This document shows, in pieces, positions 34,289 through 42,603 of a stretch of DNA of 64,000 nucleotides. The notes under the pieces are model-generated. The model had not been told where the DNA came from, did not search any database, and saw nothing but the letters and a program-made list of their open reading frames with translations. The stretch lies in contig NZ_JAGPWC010000011.1 of NCBI RefSeq assembly GCF_018119405.1, positions 29,600-93,599 on the forward strand, written 5' to 3'. Source of the stretch: Massilia sp. ST3. Its GTDB lineage: Bacteria; Pseudomonadota; Gammaproteobacteria; Burkholderiales; Burkholderiaceae_D. Position numbers and translations under genes: made by a program. The number at the start of each line of letters is the position of its first letter. Position 1 is the first letter of the stretch.

Positions 34289-34816
34289 ATGAAACCGATT
34301 CGCCAACTTGCCTTGCTGGTCTGCCTGCCGTTCGCTGCGGGCCAGGCCCTTGCCCAATCCTGTCCCTTGACCGCCGAGGACGTGGGCGCCCTGACGGCCG
34401 CGCGCAAAGTGACCGACAGGGTCGAGCAGGACGATGACGACCAGGATGCCTTCGTCACCTACCAGGGCGCCAACTACAAGCTGCTCGGCGCCGCGCCGAT
34501 CGAGGTGCGCGTCCAGAGCCGCGACCAGCATGTCAAGGAAGCGATCATCGGCCTGCCGGGCAAGAACCTGCCGGCCTACATGGCGGCGCTGAAGAAGAGC
34601 CTGCCGCCCGGCGGCAAGCTGGAATGCGACGCCGACATGGAAGAGTGCAAGTGGGAACTCGGCCGCAAGGCGGAGATCGGGGAGCTCGAGGAGATCCGCG
34701 TCTACGACACGATCTACTTCAAGAAGGACACCACGCTCATGTGCACCTACGCTTCGCCGCGCCATGTCACCATCGTCGACATGCTGATCGAGTTGGAGCG
34801 GCAGAAGAAGCGTTGA
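34289..34816 (+). CDS. Small exported protein of unknown function
   Basis: A 175-residue protein starting MKPIRQLALLVCLPFAAGQA, with a clear signal peptide ending ALAQ. The mature part is acidic near the N-terminus (EQDDDDQDAF) and has three cysteines, two of them in ECDADMEECKW. I preferred this start because it gives the signal peptide. An upstream ATG at 34220 overlaps the preceding gene by four bases and would add 23 residues. No family is recognised. Probably an envelope partner of the rhodanese-like protein. A strong terminator follows. Confidence 0.65.
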   Translation: MKPIRQLALLVCLPFAAGQALAQSCPLTAEDVGALTAARKVTDRVEQDDDDQDAFVTYQGANYKLLGAAPIEVRVQSRDQHVKEAIIGLPGKNLPAYMAALKKSLPPGGKLECDADMEECKWELGRKAEIGELEEIRVYDTIYFKKDTTLMCTYASPRHVTIVDMLIELERQKKR

Positions 34817-34856
34817 ACCGTACGCGGCGCCGGCGGCGGCGCATCGACGCTATTCG

Positions 34857-34886
34857 ACAGGGCGCATCCATGCGCCCTGTTTTTTT
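34857..34886 (+). terminator. Intrinsic terminator
   Basis: A perfect 10-bp stem ACAGGGCGCA/TGCGCCCTGT (34857-34866, 34871-34880) is followed by seven T. It ends the two-gene secreted-protein unit. Confidence 0.9.
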
Positions 34887-34893
34887 GCCCGGC

Positions 34894-35322
34894 TCAGAAC
34901 GTGATCTTCACCGACGCCGCGCTGCGCTTGGCTTCGCCGTGGTACACGGCCTCGATGTTGTTGCCGTCCGGGTCGAGCACGAAGGCCGCGTAATAGCCGG
35001 GGTGATACGGCCGCTCGCCCGGTCCGCCGTTGTCCTTGCCGCCATGCGCCAGCGCCGCCTTGTAGAAGGCGTCCACCATGGCCCGGTCCCGTGCCTGGAA
35101 GGCGAGGTGGTGGCGTCCCGTCAGCACCCCTTGCGCCGCTTCGCTCTCGGCCGTCGAGACGAACAGTTCGTCCACCCAGAAATACCCATCCCCGGTGCCG
35201 CCGATCGGCACCTCCAGGACCTCGAATACCGCCGTGTAGAAGGCTTGCGAAGCGGGGAGGTCGCGTACCACCAGCTGGATATGGTCGATCAGCCTGCCGC
35301 GGTGGAGTTCCTGAGTTTCCAT
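34894..35322 (-). CDS. VOC family protein (glyoxalase fold)
   Basis: A 142-residue VOC protein: LIDHIQLVVRDLPASQAFYT at the N-terminus, FWVDELFVSTAES, RHHLAFQARDRAMVDAFYKA, and AAFVLDPDGNNIEAVYHGE at the C-terminus. The conserved His and Glu metal ligands are visible (HIQLVV, HLAF, NIEAVYH). It is unrelated in detail to the VOC protein at 10.5 kb. The ATG has AAGGAG 6 bases upstream. It stands alone, opposite to the Fur-controlled fiu gene. Substrate unknown. Confidence 0.87.
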   Translation of the reverse strand: METQELHRGRLIDHIQLVVRDLPASQAFYTAVFEVLEVPIGGTGDGYFWVDELFVSTAESEAAQGVLTGRHHLAFQARDRAMVDAFYKAALAHGGKDNGGPGERPYHPGYYAAFVLDPDGNNIEAVYHGEAKRSAASVKITF

Positions 35323-35422
35323 GCTGTGCTCCTTGAAGGGTTACCGAAATGGTCCGGCGATCATACCGCCGCTCTCGGCGGCGCGCCTGCGCGCGGCCGG
35401 CATTTTATTGAATGAGCATGCG

Positions 35423-35441
35423 AATGAGAACAATTCTCGTT
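35423..35441 (+). promoter_or_regulatory. Fur box upstream of fiu
   Basis: AATGAGAA-CAA-TTCTCGTT is a dyad with 7 of 8 matching arm positions and resembles the Fur consensus AATGAGAATNATTCTCATT. It lies about 77 bases before the siderophore receptor start and predicts repression by Fur-Fe(II). Confidence 0.85.
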
Positions 35442-35517
35442 TACATCGTCTTAAATTTTATTTACAATTGCCGCCATCCAATGCAATCCCGTCAACTTGC
35501 CCAGAGAAAGTTTTGTA

Positions 35518-37779
35518 ATGAAAGCAATAAAAAGCCGCAAACGCTCGACCGCCAACAACCACGTGATGAGCACTGCCCTGGCGGCGCTGCTGCTGCCCCT
35601 GGGCGCGCAGGCCGACAACATCGCGCCGCCGCCGGCCGACGCCAAGCCGGCGTCCACCGTGGAGATCGTCGGCCAGGTCGACAACGGCTTCCGCGCCGAA
35701 TACGCTTCCTCGCCCAAGTACACCGAAAAACTGGTGGACACCGCCCAGACCGTGCAGGTCATCAAGAAGGAACTGTTCGAACAGCAGGGCGCCCTGACCC
35801 TGACCGACGCGCTGCGCAACACCCCAGGCGTCGGCGCCTTCTTCCTGGGTGAGAACGGCAACACCAACACCGGCGACGCGATCTTCATGCGCGGCTTCGA
35901 CACCTCGGGCAGCATCTTCGTCGACGGCGTGCGCGACGTCGGCTCGGTCTCGCGCGACGTCTTCAACCTGGAACAGATCGACGTGGTCAAGGGCCCGGCC
36001 GGCACCGACACCGGCCGCGGCGCCCCGACCGGCTCGGTCAACCTGGTCACCAAGAAGGCCAATATGACGCAAGCCGCGTCCGGCTCGCTCACCGGCGGCA
36101 GCGCCTCGCAAAAGCGCGCGACGGCCGACGTCAACACCGTCCTGAGCGCCGAGCGCGGCATCGCGCTGCGTCTCAACGTGCTGGCCCAGGACGCAGGCAA
36201 CCCTGCGCGCGACGTGGTGAACAACAAGCGCTGGGCGGTCGCACCGAGCCTGGGCTTCGGCCTGAACGGCCTGACCCGCGTCTACCTGGACTACCTGCAC
36301 GTCGACCAGGACAACATTCCCGACGGCGGCGTCTCGACCGTCGGCCTGCCCGGCTACACCAGCCCGGACCCGAAGCGTCCTTTCATCGGCGCCGCTGCAC
36401 CGGTCGATCCGAAGAACTTCTATGGTTCGAAGCATGACTTCGACAAGATCGAGGCCGACATGGCGACCGTGCGCGTCGAGCACGAGTTCTCGCCGACCCT
36501 GCGACTGCAGAACACCAGCCGCTACGGCCGCACCACCCAGGATTACCTGCTGAGCGCCTGGACGGCCACCGCCGCCAACTTCAGCACCCCGGTCGAGACC
36601 GATCCGTCGACCTGGACCGTGGCGCGCACCACCCGCACTTCCAAGGACCAGGAAAACAAGATCCTGACCAACCAGACCAGCCTGACGGCGGACTTCACCA
36701 CCGGCGCGCTCTCGCACACCGTGGTGGCCGGCCTGGAACTGGCCAACGAGCGCCAGATCAGCTACGGCCGCACCGGCCTGGGCACGCTGGCGCCGGCCAA
36801 CCTGTACCGTCCGGATTCGAACGTGGTCGTGGGCGAGTTCGCGCCGCGTCGCACCGGCGCCTACAACAAGGGCGACATCGACACCCAGGCCCTGTACGCC
36901 TTCGACACCATCAAGCTGGGCGAGCGCTGGATCTTCAACGGCGGCGTGCGCGTCGAGCGCTACGAGGGCGACTACTCGGTCGTGGCCCTGACCAACAACG
37001 TGCTGGTGCCGACCCACTTCACCGTGAGCGACACTCTGGTCAACGGCAAGGCTTCGCTGCTGTACAAGCCGACCACCAACAGCAGTGTCTACGCGATGGT
37101 GGCCAGCTCGAAGCAGCCGCCGGGCGCGAACTTCACCGTCTCGGGCAACGTCAACAGCGCGCAGAACCCGATCTACGATCCGCAGAAGACCACCACCACC
37201 GAGATCGGCGGCAAGCTGGATCTGCTGCGCCAGAAACTGTCGCTGTCGGCCGCGCTGTTCCGTACCGATGTCGAGAACGAGGTCGAGCAGGATCCGGTCG
37301 ACCTGACCTGGTCGCAGACCGGCGAGAAGCGCGTGCAGGGCGTGGAGCTGGGCGCCACCGGTGCGCTGGCGACGGGCTGGCTGGTCAGCGCGGGCTACCT
37401 CTACATGGACACCAGCGTCGAGCGCGGCCGCATGATCACCGCGTCGGGCGAGAACACCCTGACCTACACGCCGAAGCAGTCGTTCACCCTGTGGACCGCC
37501 TATGAACTGCCGGGCGGCTTCAAGATCGGCGGCGGCGCCCGCTTCAGCGACAAGCTCAAGCGCGGTACCGACGGCGCCATCGGCACCCCGGCCTTCACCG
37601 ACTCGTACTGGGTGTTCGACGCGATGGCATCCTACAAGGTCAACAAGCACCTCGACCTGCGCCTGAACGTCTACAATCTGGCCGACGAACAGTACGTCGC
37701 CAGCATCAACAAGAGCGGCTACCGCTACACCCCGGGCGCACCGCGTTCGGCCAGCCTGACCGCGAACATCCGCTTCTAA
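35518..37779 (+). CDS. fiu: TonB-dependent catecholate siderophore receptor (Fiu-like)
   Basis: A 753-residue outer-membrane receptor for ferric catecholate siderophores. A signal peptide (about 1-33, ending AQA) is followed by the plug domain (about 60-190, with [38 protein letters not shown] and [20 protein letters not shown]). A 22-strand barrel ends in ANIRF, with the terminal Phe needed for insertion. I chose the ATG at 35518 because it gives a standard signal peptide. A Fur box upstream and piuC downstream match the arrangement of fiu/piuA loci. The TonB energy system is not in this window. Confidence 0.92.
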   Translation: MKAIKSRKRSTANNHVMSTALAALLLPLGAQADNIAPPPADAKPASTVEIVGQVDNGFRAEYASSPKYTEKLVDTAQTVQVIKKELFEQQGALTLTDALRNTPGVGAFFLGENGNTNTGDAIFMRGFDTSGSIFVDGVRDVGSVSRDVFNLEQIDVVKGPAGTDTGRGAPTGSVNLVTKKANMTQAASGSLTGGSASQKRATADVNTVLSAERGIALRLNVLAQDAGNPARDVVNNKRWAVAPSLGFGLNGLTRVYLDYLHVDQDNIPDGGVSTVGLPGYTSPDPKRPFIGAAAPVDPKNFYGSKHDFDKIEADMATVRVEHEFSPTLRLQNTSRYGRTTQDYLLSAWTATAANFSTPVETDPSTWTVARTTRTSKDQENKILTNQTSLTADFTTGALSHTVVAGLELANERQISYGRTGLGTLAPANLYRPDSNVVVGEFAPRRTGAYNKGDIDTQALYAFDTIKLGERWIFNGGVRVERYEGDYSVVALTNNVLVPTHFTVSDTLVNGKASLLYKPTTNSSVYAMVASSKQPPGANFTVSGNVNSAQNPIYDPQKTTTTEIGGKLDLLRQKLSLSAALFRTDVENEVEQDPVDLTWSQTGEKRVQGVELGATGALATGWLVSAGYLYMDTSVERGRMITASGENTLTYTPKQSFTLWTAYELPGGFKIGGGARFSDKLKRGTDGAIGTPAFTDSYWVFDAMASYKVNKHLDLRLNVYNLADEQYVASINKSGYRYTPGAPRSASLTANIRF

Positions 37780-37792
37780 GCGGCGTGAAGGA

Positions 37793-37822
37793 AAACCGGC
37801 CGGGCGCCAGCCCGGCCGGTTT
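37793..37822. promoter_or_regulatory. Strong intergenic hairpin between fiu and piuC
   Basis: A 13-bp perfect stem AAACCGGCCGGGC/GCCCGGCCGGTTT with loop GCCA starts 14 bases after the fiu stop. Only three T follow, so it is more likely a partial terminator or mRNA-stabilising hairpin that sets the fiu:piuC ratio. Confidence 0.65.
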
Positions 37823-37844
37823 GCCATTGAGGGAAGGATTTTCC

Positions 37845-38525
37845 ATGCTCCTGCATATTCCAAACGTGCTCACCCAGGACGAGGTGCGCAGCATCCGCGC
37901 CCGGCTGGAGCGCAGCGACTGGGCCGACGGCCGCGCCACCGTGGGCGCCCAGGGCGCCCAGGTCAAGCGCAACCGCCAGTTGCCGGAAGCCTCGGCCGAA
38001 GGGCGCGAACTGGCCGCCGTCGTGCAGGCGGCGCTGGCGCGCAATCCGATGTTCTTCGCGGCCGTGCTGCCGGTGCGCTCGATGCCGCCGCTGTTCAACC
38101 GCTACGGCGAGGGCGAGCACTACGGCGACCACGTCGACGGTGCGGTGCGCATGGTGCCGGGCATGCCGGGCATGCTGCGCACCGACGTCTCCGGCACCCT
38201 GTTCCTGTCCGCGCCCGAGGAGTACGAGGGCGGGGAGCTGGTGGTACAGGACACCTACGGCGAGCACGAGGTCAAGCTCGACGCGGGCGACCTGATCGTC
38301 TACCCCTCGACCAGCGTGCACCGGGTCCAGCCCGTCACCCAGGGCGAGCGCATCTGCAGTTTCTTCTGGACCCAGAGCATGATCCGCGACGACGCCCGCC
38401 GCAGCATGCTGTACGACCTGGACCGGACCATCGAATCGCTGCGCGGCCGCCTCGGCGACTGCCCCGAGACGGTGGCGCTCACGGCCCACTACCACAACCT
38501 GCTGCGCCAGTGGGCCGAGACCTGA
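37845..38525 (+). CDS. piuC: PKHD-type hydroxylase PiuC
   Basis: A 226-residue Fe(II)/2-oxoglutarate-dependent dioxygenase, exactly the usual PiuC/YbiX length. The metal ligands are the His and Asp of HYGDHVDGA and the His of [10 protein letters not shown], and the 2-oxoglutarate-binding Arg follows in GERICSFFW. Genes of this family sit beside catecholate siderophore receptors and are induced by iron starvation. The hydroxylated substrate is not firmly known. AAGGA precedes the ATG. It is 65 bases downstream of fiu and presumably shares its Fur-controlled promoter. Confidence 0.92.
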   Translation: MLLHIPNVLTQDEVRSIRARLERSDWADGRATVGAQGAQVKRNRQLPEASAEGRELAAVVQAALARNPMFFAAVLPVRSMPPLFNRYGEGEHYGDHVDGAVRMVPGMPGMLRTDVSGTLFLSAPEEYEGGELVVQDTYGEHEVKLDAGDLIVYPSTSVHRVQPVTQGERICSFFWTQSMIRDDARRSMLYDLDRTIESLRGRLGDCPETVALTAHYHNLLRQWAET

Positions 38526-38531
38526 CCGTCC

Positions 38532-39272
38532 TTACGCGCCGAAGCCGCCGTCCACCAGCAGGTCGGCGCCCGTGACGAAGGACGATTCCGGGCCGGCCAG
38601 GTAGGCCACCATCGACGCCACTTCTTCCGGGCGGCCGTGGCGCGGAAGCGCCATCAGCCCGTGCAGGGTGGCGCCGAAGTCCGACTTCTCCGGATTCATG
38701 TCCGTATCCACCGGTCCCGGCAGCACGTTGTTGATGGTGATGCCGCGCGGCCCCAGGTCGCGCGCCAGGCCCTTGACGAGGCCGCTCAGCGCCGATTTGC
38801 TCATCGCATAGACCGCCGCGCCCGCGAAGGGCATGCGCAGTGCGTTGACGCTGCTGATGTTGACGATGCGTCCGCCTTCGCCCATGTGGCGCAGCGCCGC
38901 CTTGGCGCCCACGAAGACCGCGCGCACGTTGACGGCCACCGTCTTGTCGAAATCCTCGATCGCGAACTCGTCCACCGCGCCCATGTGCAGGACGCCGGCA
39001 TTGTTGACCAGGATGTCGAGCCGGCCGAAGCGGTCGGCGGCGGTATCGATGGCTTGCTGCAGGGCGGCCGGGTCGGCGGCGTCGCTGCGGATCGCCAGGG
39101 CGCGGCCGCCGGCGGCCTCGATTTCTTGCACCAGGGCTTCGGCTGCCTCGGACGAGCTCTGGTAGGTGAGGGCGACCGCCGCGCCATCTCGGGCCAGGCG
39201 GCGCACGATGGCGGCGCCGATGCCGCGCGAACCGCCGGTGACGAAAGCGACTTTGCTGGTAAGGGTGTTCAT
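38532..39272 (-). CDS. SDR family oxidoreductase
   Basis: A 246-residue classical short-chain dehydrogenase. Cofactor motif TGGSRGIGAA is near residue 13, NNAG near 89, and the catalytic Ser and YxxxK are in NISSVNAL and YAMSKSAL. DGGFGA ends the protein. The Ser/Asp pattern after strand 2 does not settle NADP versus NAD. AGGAG lies 6 bases before the ATG. The gene is divergent from a LysR regulator with a 10-bp inverted repeat between, the usual layout for a target gene and its activator. Substrate unknown. Confidence 0.9.
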   Translation of the reverse strand: MNTLTSKVAFVTGGSRGIGAAIVRRLARDGAAVALTYQSSSEAAEALVQEIEAAGGRALAIRSDAADPAALQQAIDTAADRFGRLDILVNNAGVLHMGAVDEFAIEDFDKTVAVNVRAVFVGAKAALRHMGEGGRIVNISSVNALRMPFAGAAVYAMSKSALSGLVKGLARDLGPRGITINNVLPGPVDTDMNPEKSDFGATLHGLMALPRHGRPEEVASMVAYLAGPESSFVTGADLLVDGGFGA

Positions 39273-39319
39273 GGTGTTCTCCTGGTGGGTTGTGGATGAA
39301 CACAGTATCTTCCTTACCT

Positions 39320-39372
39320 GCGGTTGAAACTAGCCGGCGGATTGTCGAAACAATTTCAACCGCTGGTATAAA
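39320..39372. promoter_or_regulatory. Operator-like repeat and promoter between SDR and lysR genes
   Basis: GCGGTTGAAA (39320-39329) and TTTCAACCGC (39354-39363) are perfect inverted repeats enclosing a smaller ATTGT/ACAAT dyad. TATAAA at 39367-39372 is a probable -10 for the LysR gene and is so close to its ATG that the message may be leaderless. It is probably the LysR binding site. Confidence 0.6.
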
Positions 39373-39380
39373 ATGGCCGC

Positions 39381-40310
39381 ATGCTCGAATCGATCAGCCA
39401 TCTCGTTTCCTTCCTCTACAGCGCCGAGGAAGGCGGCTTTTCCGCTTGCGCGCGCCGGCTCGGCCTGTCGCCGGCGGCGGTCAGCAAGAACGTCGCCGCG
39501 CTCGAGCGCCAGCTCGGGGTGCGCCTGTTCCAGCGCACCACGCGCCAGCTGCGCCTGACCGAGGAGGGCGAGCAGTTCCTGCGCGAAGTGGCCGAGCCCT
39601 GGCGCCAGATCGAAGGTGCGGTGCTGGCCGCGCGCGAGGGCGCGGCCCAGCCGGCGGGCACGCTCAAGGTGAGCATGGCGCCTGCCGTGGGACGCACCTA
39701 TTTCGTGCCGATGCTGGAAGCCTTCCGCGAACGCTATCCGGCCATCGTGCCCGACCTCTATTTCGAGAACCGCCAGGTCGACCTGGTGGGCGAGGGCTTC
39801 GATGTCGCCATCGGCGGCGGCATCGAGTTGAGCGAAGGCCTGGTGGCGCGCGAACTGACCCAGGTGCGCATCATCGTGGCCGCCTCGCCGGCCTACCTGG
39901 CGCGCCGCGGGCGGCCCGAGCATCCGGGCGAGCTCGCGCTGCACGACGGCATTGCGCGGCGCGCCATCCGCACCGGCCGGCTCTACACCTGGACTCTGCG
40001 CACCGACGAGGGAGAAGAGGTGCCCGCCGACTTTCGCGCGGCGGCGGTGTGCGACGATCCGGAAGCGATGGCCCACGCCGCCCGCGCCGGCGTCGGCCTG
40101 GCCCTGCTGCCGGTGCCGCATGCGCTGCCTTTTCTCCAGAGCGGCGAGCTGGTGCACCTGATGCCGGACTGGTACGCGCTGGCGCGGCCGCTGTGCATCT
40201 ACTACCCGAGCCGGCGGCTCTTGCCGGCCAAGACGCGGGTGTTCGTGGACTTCGTGGTGGAGCGCTTCCGTGCGCTCGGGCTGGCGGAGCAGTTCAGGGT
40301 ACCGTCCTAG
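39381..40310 (+). CDS. LysR family transcriptional regulator
   Basis: A 309-residue regulator: an N-terminal winged helix-turn-helix (about 1-60, with SACARRLGLSPAAVSKNVAALE and LFQRTTRQLRLTEEG) and a periplasmic-binding-like co-inducer domain (about 90-300, with LVARELTQVRIIVAASPAYL). It belongs with the CrgA/AaeR-like group often found divergent from short-chain dehydrogenases. It most probably controls the adjacent SDR gene and itself. There is no ribosome site, in line with a leaderless message. Repeat copy B starts 10 bases after the stop. Confidence 0.9.
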   Translation: MLESISHLVSFLYSAEEGGFSACARRLGLSPAAVSKNVAALERQLGVRLFQRTTRQLRLTEEGEQFLREVAEPWRQIEGAVLAAREGAAQPAGTLKVSMAPAVGRTYFVPMLEAFRERYPAIVPDLYFENRQVDLVGEGFDVAIGGGIELSEGLVARELTQVRIIVAASPAYLARRGRPEHPGELALHDGIARRAIRTGRLYTWTLRTDEGEEVPADFRAAAVCDDPEAMAHAARAGVGLALLPVPHALPFLQSGELVHLMPDWYALARPLCIYYPSRRLLPAKTRVFVDFVVERFRALGLAEQFRVPS

Positions 40311-40320
40311 CTATCGGAAG

Positions 40321-40433
40321 GCGTGGCGTGGACGGCTCTGCCGCCCACCCGTTCAACCAGCGTCCGCCGGCCCGTGCGCGAAAACGGAGCCGCTAACGAT
40401 CACCGCGTGGACGGGGGACCCGTCCACCCTACG
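40321..40433 (-). repeat. Dispersed REP/BIME-like repeat, copy B
   Basis: About 113 bases, same orientation as copy A. The left end is degraded (GCGTGGCGTGGACGG in place of CGTAGGGTGGACGG) and the right end GGACCCGTCCACCCTACGG is intact. The core AACGATCACCGCG is shared with copies A and C. It lies between the convergent lysR and GNAT genes and contains the TAG stop of the GNAT gene. Confidence 0.85.
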
Positions 40434-40950
40434 GCAGAGCCTCAGGCTCGGCGAACGCGCTGTCGTAGGCGACGACACCCTGCGGAGCAGGACTGTCGAA
40501 CGCCAGGGCCAAGAAATACTCGGGCGGCGGGCCGGGATAGCGCAGACCGGCGTCCTGCGCGAAGCCGAAGCGGCCGTAATAGCCCGGTTCGCCCAGCACC
40601 ACGCAGCCGCGCGCTCCCTTGCGGCGCAGCACCGATAAGCCTGCCTCGACCAGGGCCGTTCCCACGCCCTGGCCCTGCACCTGCGGAAGCACGGCGAGCG
40701 GCCCCAGTCCGTACCAGCCTTCGTCGCGGCCATCAATGGCCACCTTCGAGAAGGCGACATGCCCGATCAGCCGCCCCTCGGGCAACAGGGCCGCCAGCGA
40801 GACGGCGAGATGTCCGCTCGCACGCAGCCGTTCGACGATCAGGTGCTCGGTGTGGTTGCTGTGCGGGTTGCCGGCGAAGGCGGCGTGGAGCAGGGCGGCG
40901 ATCGCCGCCGCATCGCCGGGCTGTTCGGAGCGGATGTGGAGATCGATCAT
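40429..40950 (-). CDS. GNAT family N-acetyltransferase
   Basis: A 173-residue acetyltransferase. The acetyl-CoA-binding segment VLPQVQGQGVGTALVEAGLS is preceded by GWYGLGPLAVLP, and the C-terminal part GEPGYYGRFGFAQDAGLRYP is typical of the YhbS-like group. The start MIDLHIRSEQPGDAAAI was chosen as the first ATG before the conserved fold. It has no good ribosome site. The TAG stop comes from the end of repeat copy B. Substrate unknown. It follows the DUF2863 gene on the same strand after 49 bases. Confidence 0.85.
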   Translation of the reverse strand: MIDLHIRSEQPGDAAAIAALLHAAFAGNPHSNHTEHLIVERLRASGHLAVSLAALLPEGRLIGHVAFSKVAIDGRDEGWYGLGPLAVLPQVQGQGVGTALVEAGLSVLRRKGARGCVVLGEPGYYGRFGFAQDAGLRYPGPPPEYFLALAFDSPAPQGVVAYDSAFAEPEALP

Positions 40951-40999
40951 GGCGGAGAGAGGAAGGGCGCTTCCGCGAGCTCGGGAAGCGCCCCTGGCA

Positions 41000-42253
41000 T
41001 CAGTGGAAGTGCTCGGTGCCGGTCGGTGCGTCTTCCGGCATCTCGGCATGGACCAGTTCACCGGTCGGGTCGGCGAACAGCGGCGCGCCGCAGTCGTCGC
41101 AGTACTCGGCCACGTAGCGTTCGTTGATGCGCTTGATGTGGGCGATGCCCGCGTCGTTGAGGTGGGCGACGATCTCGTTGATCGGCGTGAGCGGCGTCGG
41201 GCTGGCGGCGAGCGGACCCTCCATCGGCGTGCCGTTCTCGTCTTCCTGGCCGTACAGCGGCCAGACGATGCCGTAGACTACGTCTGGGCTCTGGCGCATG
41301 GTGAAGGAGACGCGGTACTCGTCGATCTGGATGTCGGCGGCTTCCTCGCCGAAACCGGCGATCACGGCGCGCAGGTCCGAGGCTTCCACACCCAGGGTGT
41401 TGGTCAGGTAGTGGACGGCGGCGCGGATCGAGATCGGGCGGATCAGCTTGTCGGCTTCGCGGCAGGCCACGTAATACGCTTCCGGCAGCAGCAGCTCGAT
41501 GCCGCAGCCCGGCAGCAGGCGCGCGACATTCGCCGTGGCCTGGGCGCGCCATTGCTCCAGCGCGCGGTTGCGCTCCTCGGCGAAGTGCAGCTGGTGCTGC
41601 GGTTCCTGCCAGCGGAACAGCGGCGCGCCCTGGGGCGCGACGATGGCCACCAGCAGGTAGCGGGTGTCGGCCAGGAAGGGCGCGGTCTCGGCTTCGCGCG
41701 CGGCCGGCTTGATGGTGCCACCCTTGTGCGCGGCCGCCGCCAGCTTGCTGGTCAGGGCATAGGTCTCGGCGTGGGTGCGCGGCAGCTGGTCGATCGAATA
41801 CAGGGTGGGGGCAATGGCCAGGCGGGCGCCCTCGGCCAGCAGGTGGGCCGAGAAGTGCGCGGACAGCGTGTTCAGCAGCTCAGACGGGATGTTGCCGGTC
41901 GCGATAGAAAAGCGGGTCCAGGCCAGGATCGGCGCGGCGACCAGCAGCGACTGCCAGGTCACGTCGCCGCCGTCCTGCTGCTCGACCATCGTGGCCGATT
42001 CGCTGATCGCCTCGACGGTATCCATCAGGACATCGTAGGAACCGAGATCGTCCTTGAAGAGGACGTTCAGGGCCAGGTCGATGCTGTCCTGGTGGTTGGT
42101 CTTGAGCAGTTTCTGCAGTTGCGTGTCCAGTTGGCGTTCCCAGGCCCTCTCCTCGACACGGCTGGCAGCCTGCATGATGGCTTGCGAGATGCTGACGAGG
42201 CGCTGGCTTTCTGCGGATAGTTTAGGAGATGAATCTTTGGATGGACGACGCAT
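41000..42253 (-). CDS. DUF2863 family protein
   Basis: A 417-residue soluble protein of a family restricted mainly to Betaproteobacteria. It begins MRRPSKDSSPKLSAESQRLV and ends in an acidic tail with CDDCGAPLFADPTGE, a short two-cysteine motif that could be half of a zinc ribbon. No catalytic motif is visible. The middle (about 110-330) is alpha/beta. There is no established function. The 350 bases upstream of its start are not part of a gene on this strand but hold the predicted Fur-controlled small RNA. Confidence 0.85.
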   Translation of the reverse strand: MRRPSKDSSPKLSAESQRLVSISQAIMQAASRVEERAWERQLDTQLQKLLKTNHQDSIDLALNVLFKDDLGSYDVLMDTVEAISESATMVEQQDGGDVTWQSLLVAAPILAWTRFSIATGNIPSELLNTLSAHFSAHLLAEGARLAIAPTLYSIDQLPRTHAETYALTSKLAAAAHKGGTIKPAAREAETAPFLADTRYLLVAIVAPQGAPLFRWQEPQHQLHFAEERNRALEQWRAQATANVARLLPGCGIELLLPEAYYVACREADKLIRPISIRAAVHYLTNTLGVEASDLRAVIAGFGEEAADIQIDEYRVSFTMRQSPDVVYGIVWPLYGQEDENGTPMEGPLAASPTPLTPINEIVAHLNDAGIAHIKRINERYVAEYCDDCGAPLFADPTGELVHAEMPEDAPTGTEHFH

Positions 42254-42406
42254 GGCGCTAAGGGGTCTCTTGTCAATGAAGTGTGGATCGAAAGTCCATG
42301 GGGGTCATCATAAACCCTTACCCCCGGTATTGTAGTTGATTCGGCCACATGCCATGAACACAAGGGAAATAGTCCTTGCCCGCCAGGCGGCCTGCCTCAT
42401 CCGTGC

Positions 42407-42451
42407 TTGCCAAACGCGAAAATACAAAAGATAATGCGAATCGTTCTCATT
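42407..42451 (+). promoter_or_regulatory. Sigma70 promoter overlapped by a Fur box
   Basis: TTGCCA (42407-42412), a 17-base spacer and GATAAT (42430-42435) form a near-consensus promoter. AATGCGAAT-C-GTTCTCATT (42433-42451) is a Fur-like dyad with 7 of 9 matching arm positions, covering the -10 and the expected start site at about 42442. No protein gene on + follows. Confidence 0.75.
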
Positions 42452-42569
42452 TATCGACGGTGCGTGGCCCAGCGGGTGCGCACCAGGAAGTGGATTGTCG
42501 TTTCTCGGAGTACCACCCCCCGCCGGGCAACCGGATTCGCCCTCCTGATCGGATCAGGAGGGCTTTTTT
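42442..42569 (+). ncRNA. Candidate Fur-repressed small RNA
   Basis: About 128 bases from the predicted start to the end of the T-run. Elements in order: hairpin GGTGCG/CGCACC (42459-42484), a single-stranded linker, a C-rich stretch CACCCCCC (42514-42521), a small CCGG-GCAA-CCGG tetraloop hairpin (42523-42534), and a 10-bp terminator stem (42539-42563) followed by six T. The terminator works only on the plus strand, so it does not belong to the flanking minus-strand genes. No credible start codon with ribosome site lies inside. The arrangement is like RyhB, PrrF and NrrF, but no sequence relation to them is claimed. Confidence 0.7.
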
Positions 42570-42603
42570 CGTTGGGACGGTCCGGCGTCCGGGCGCACGC
42601 TGT

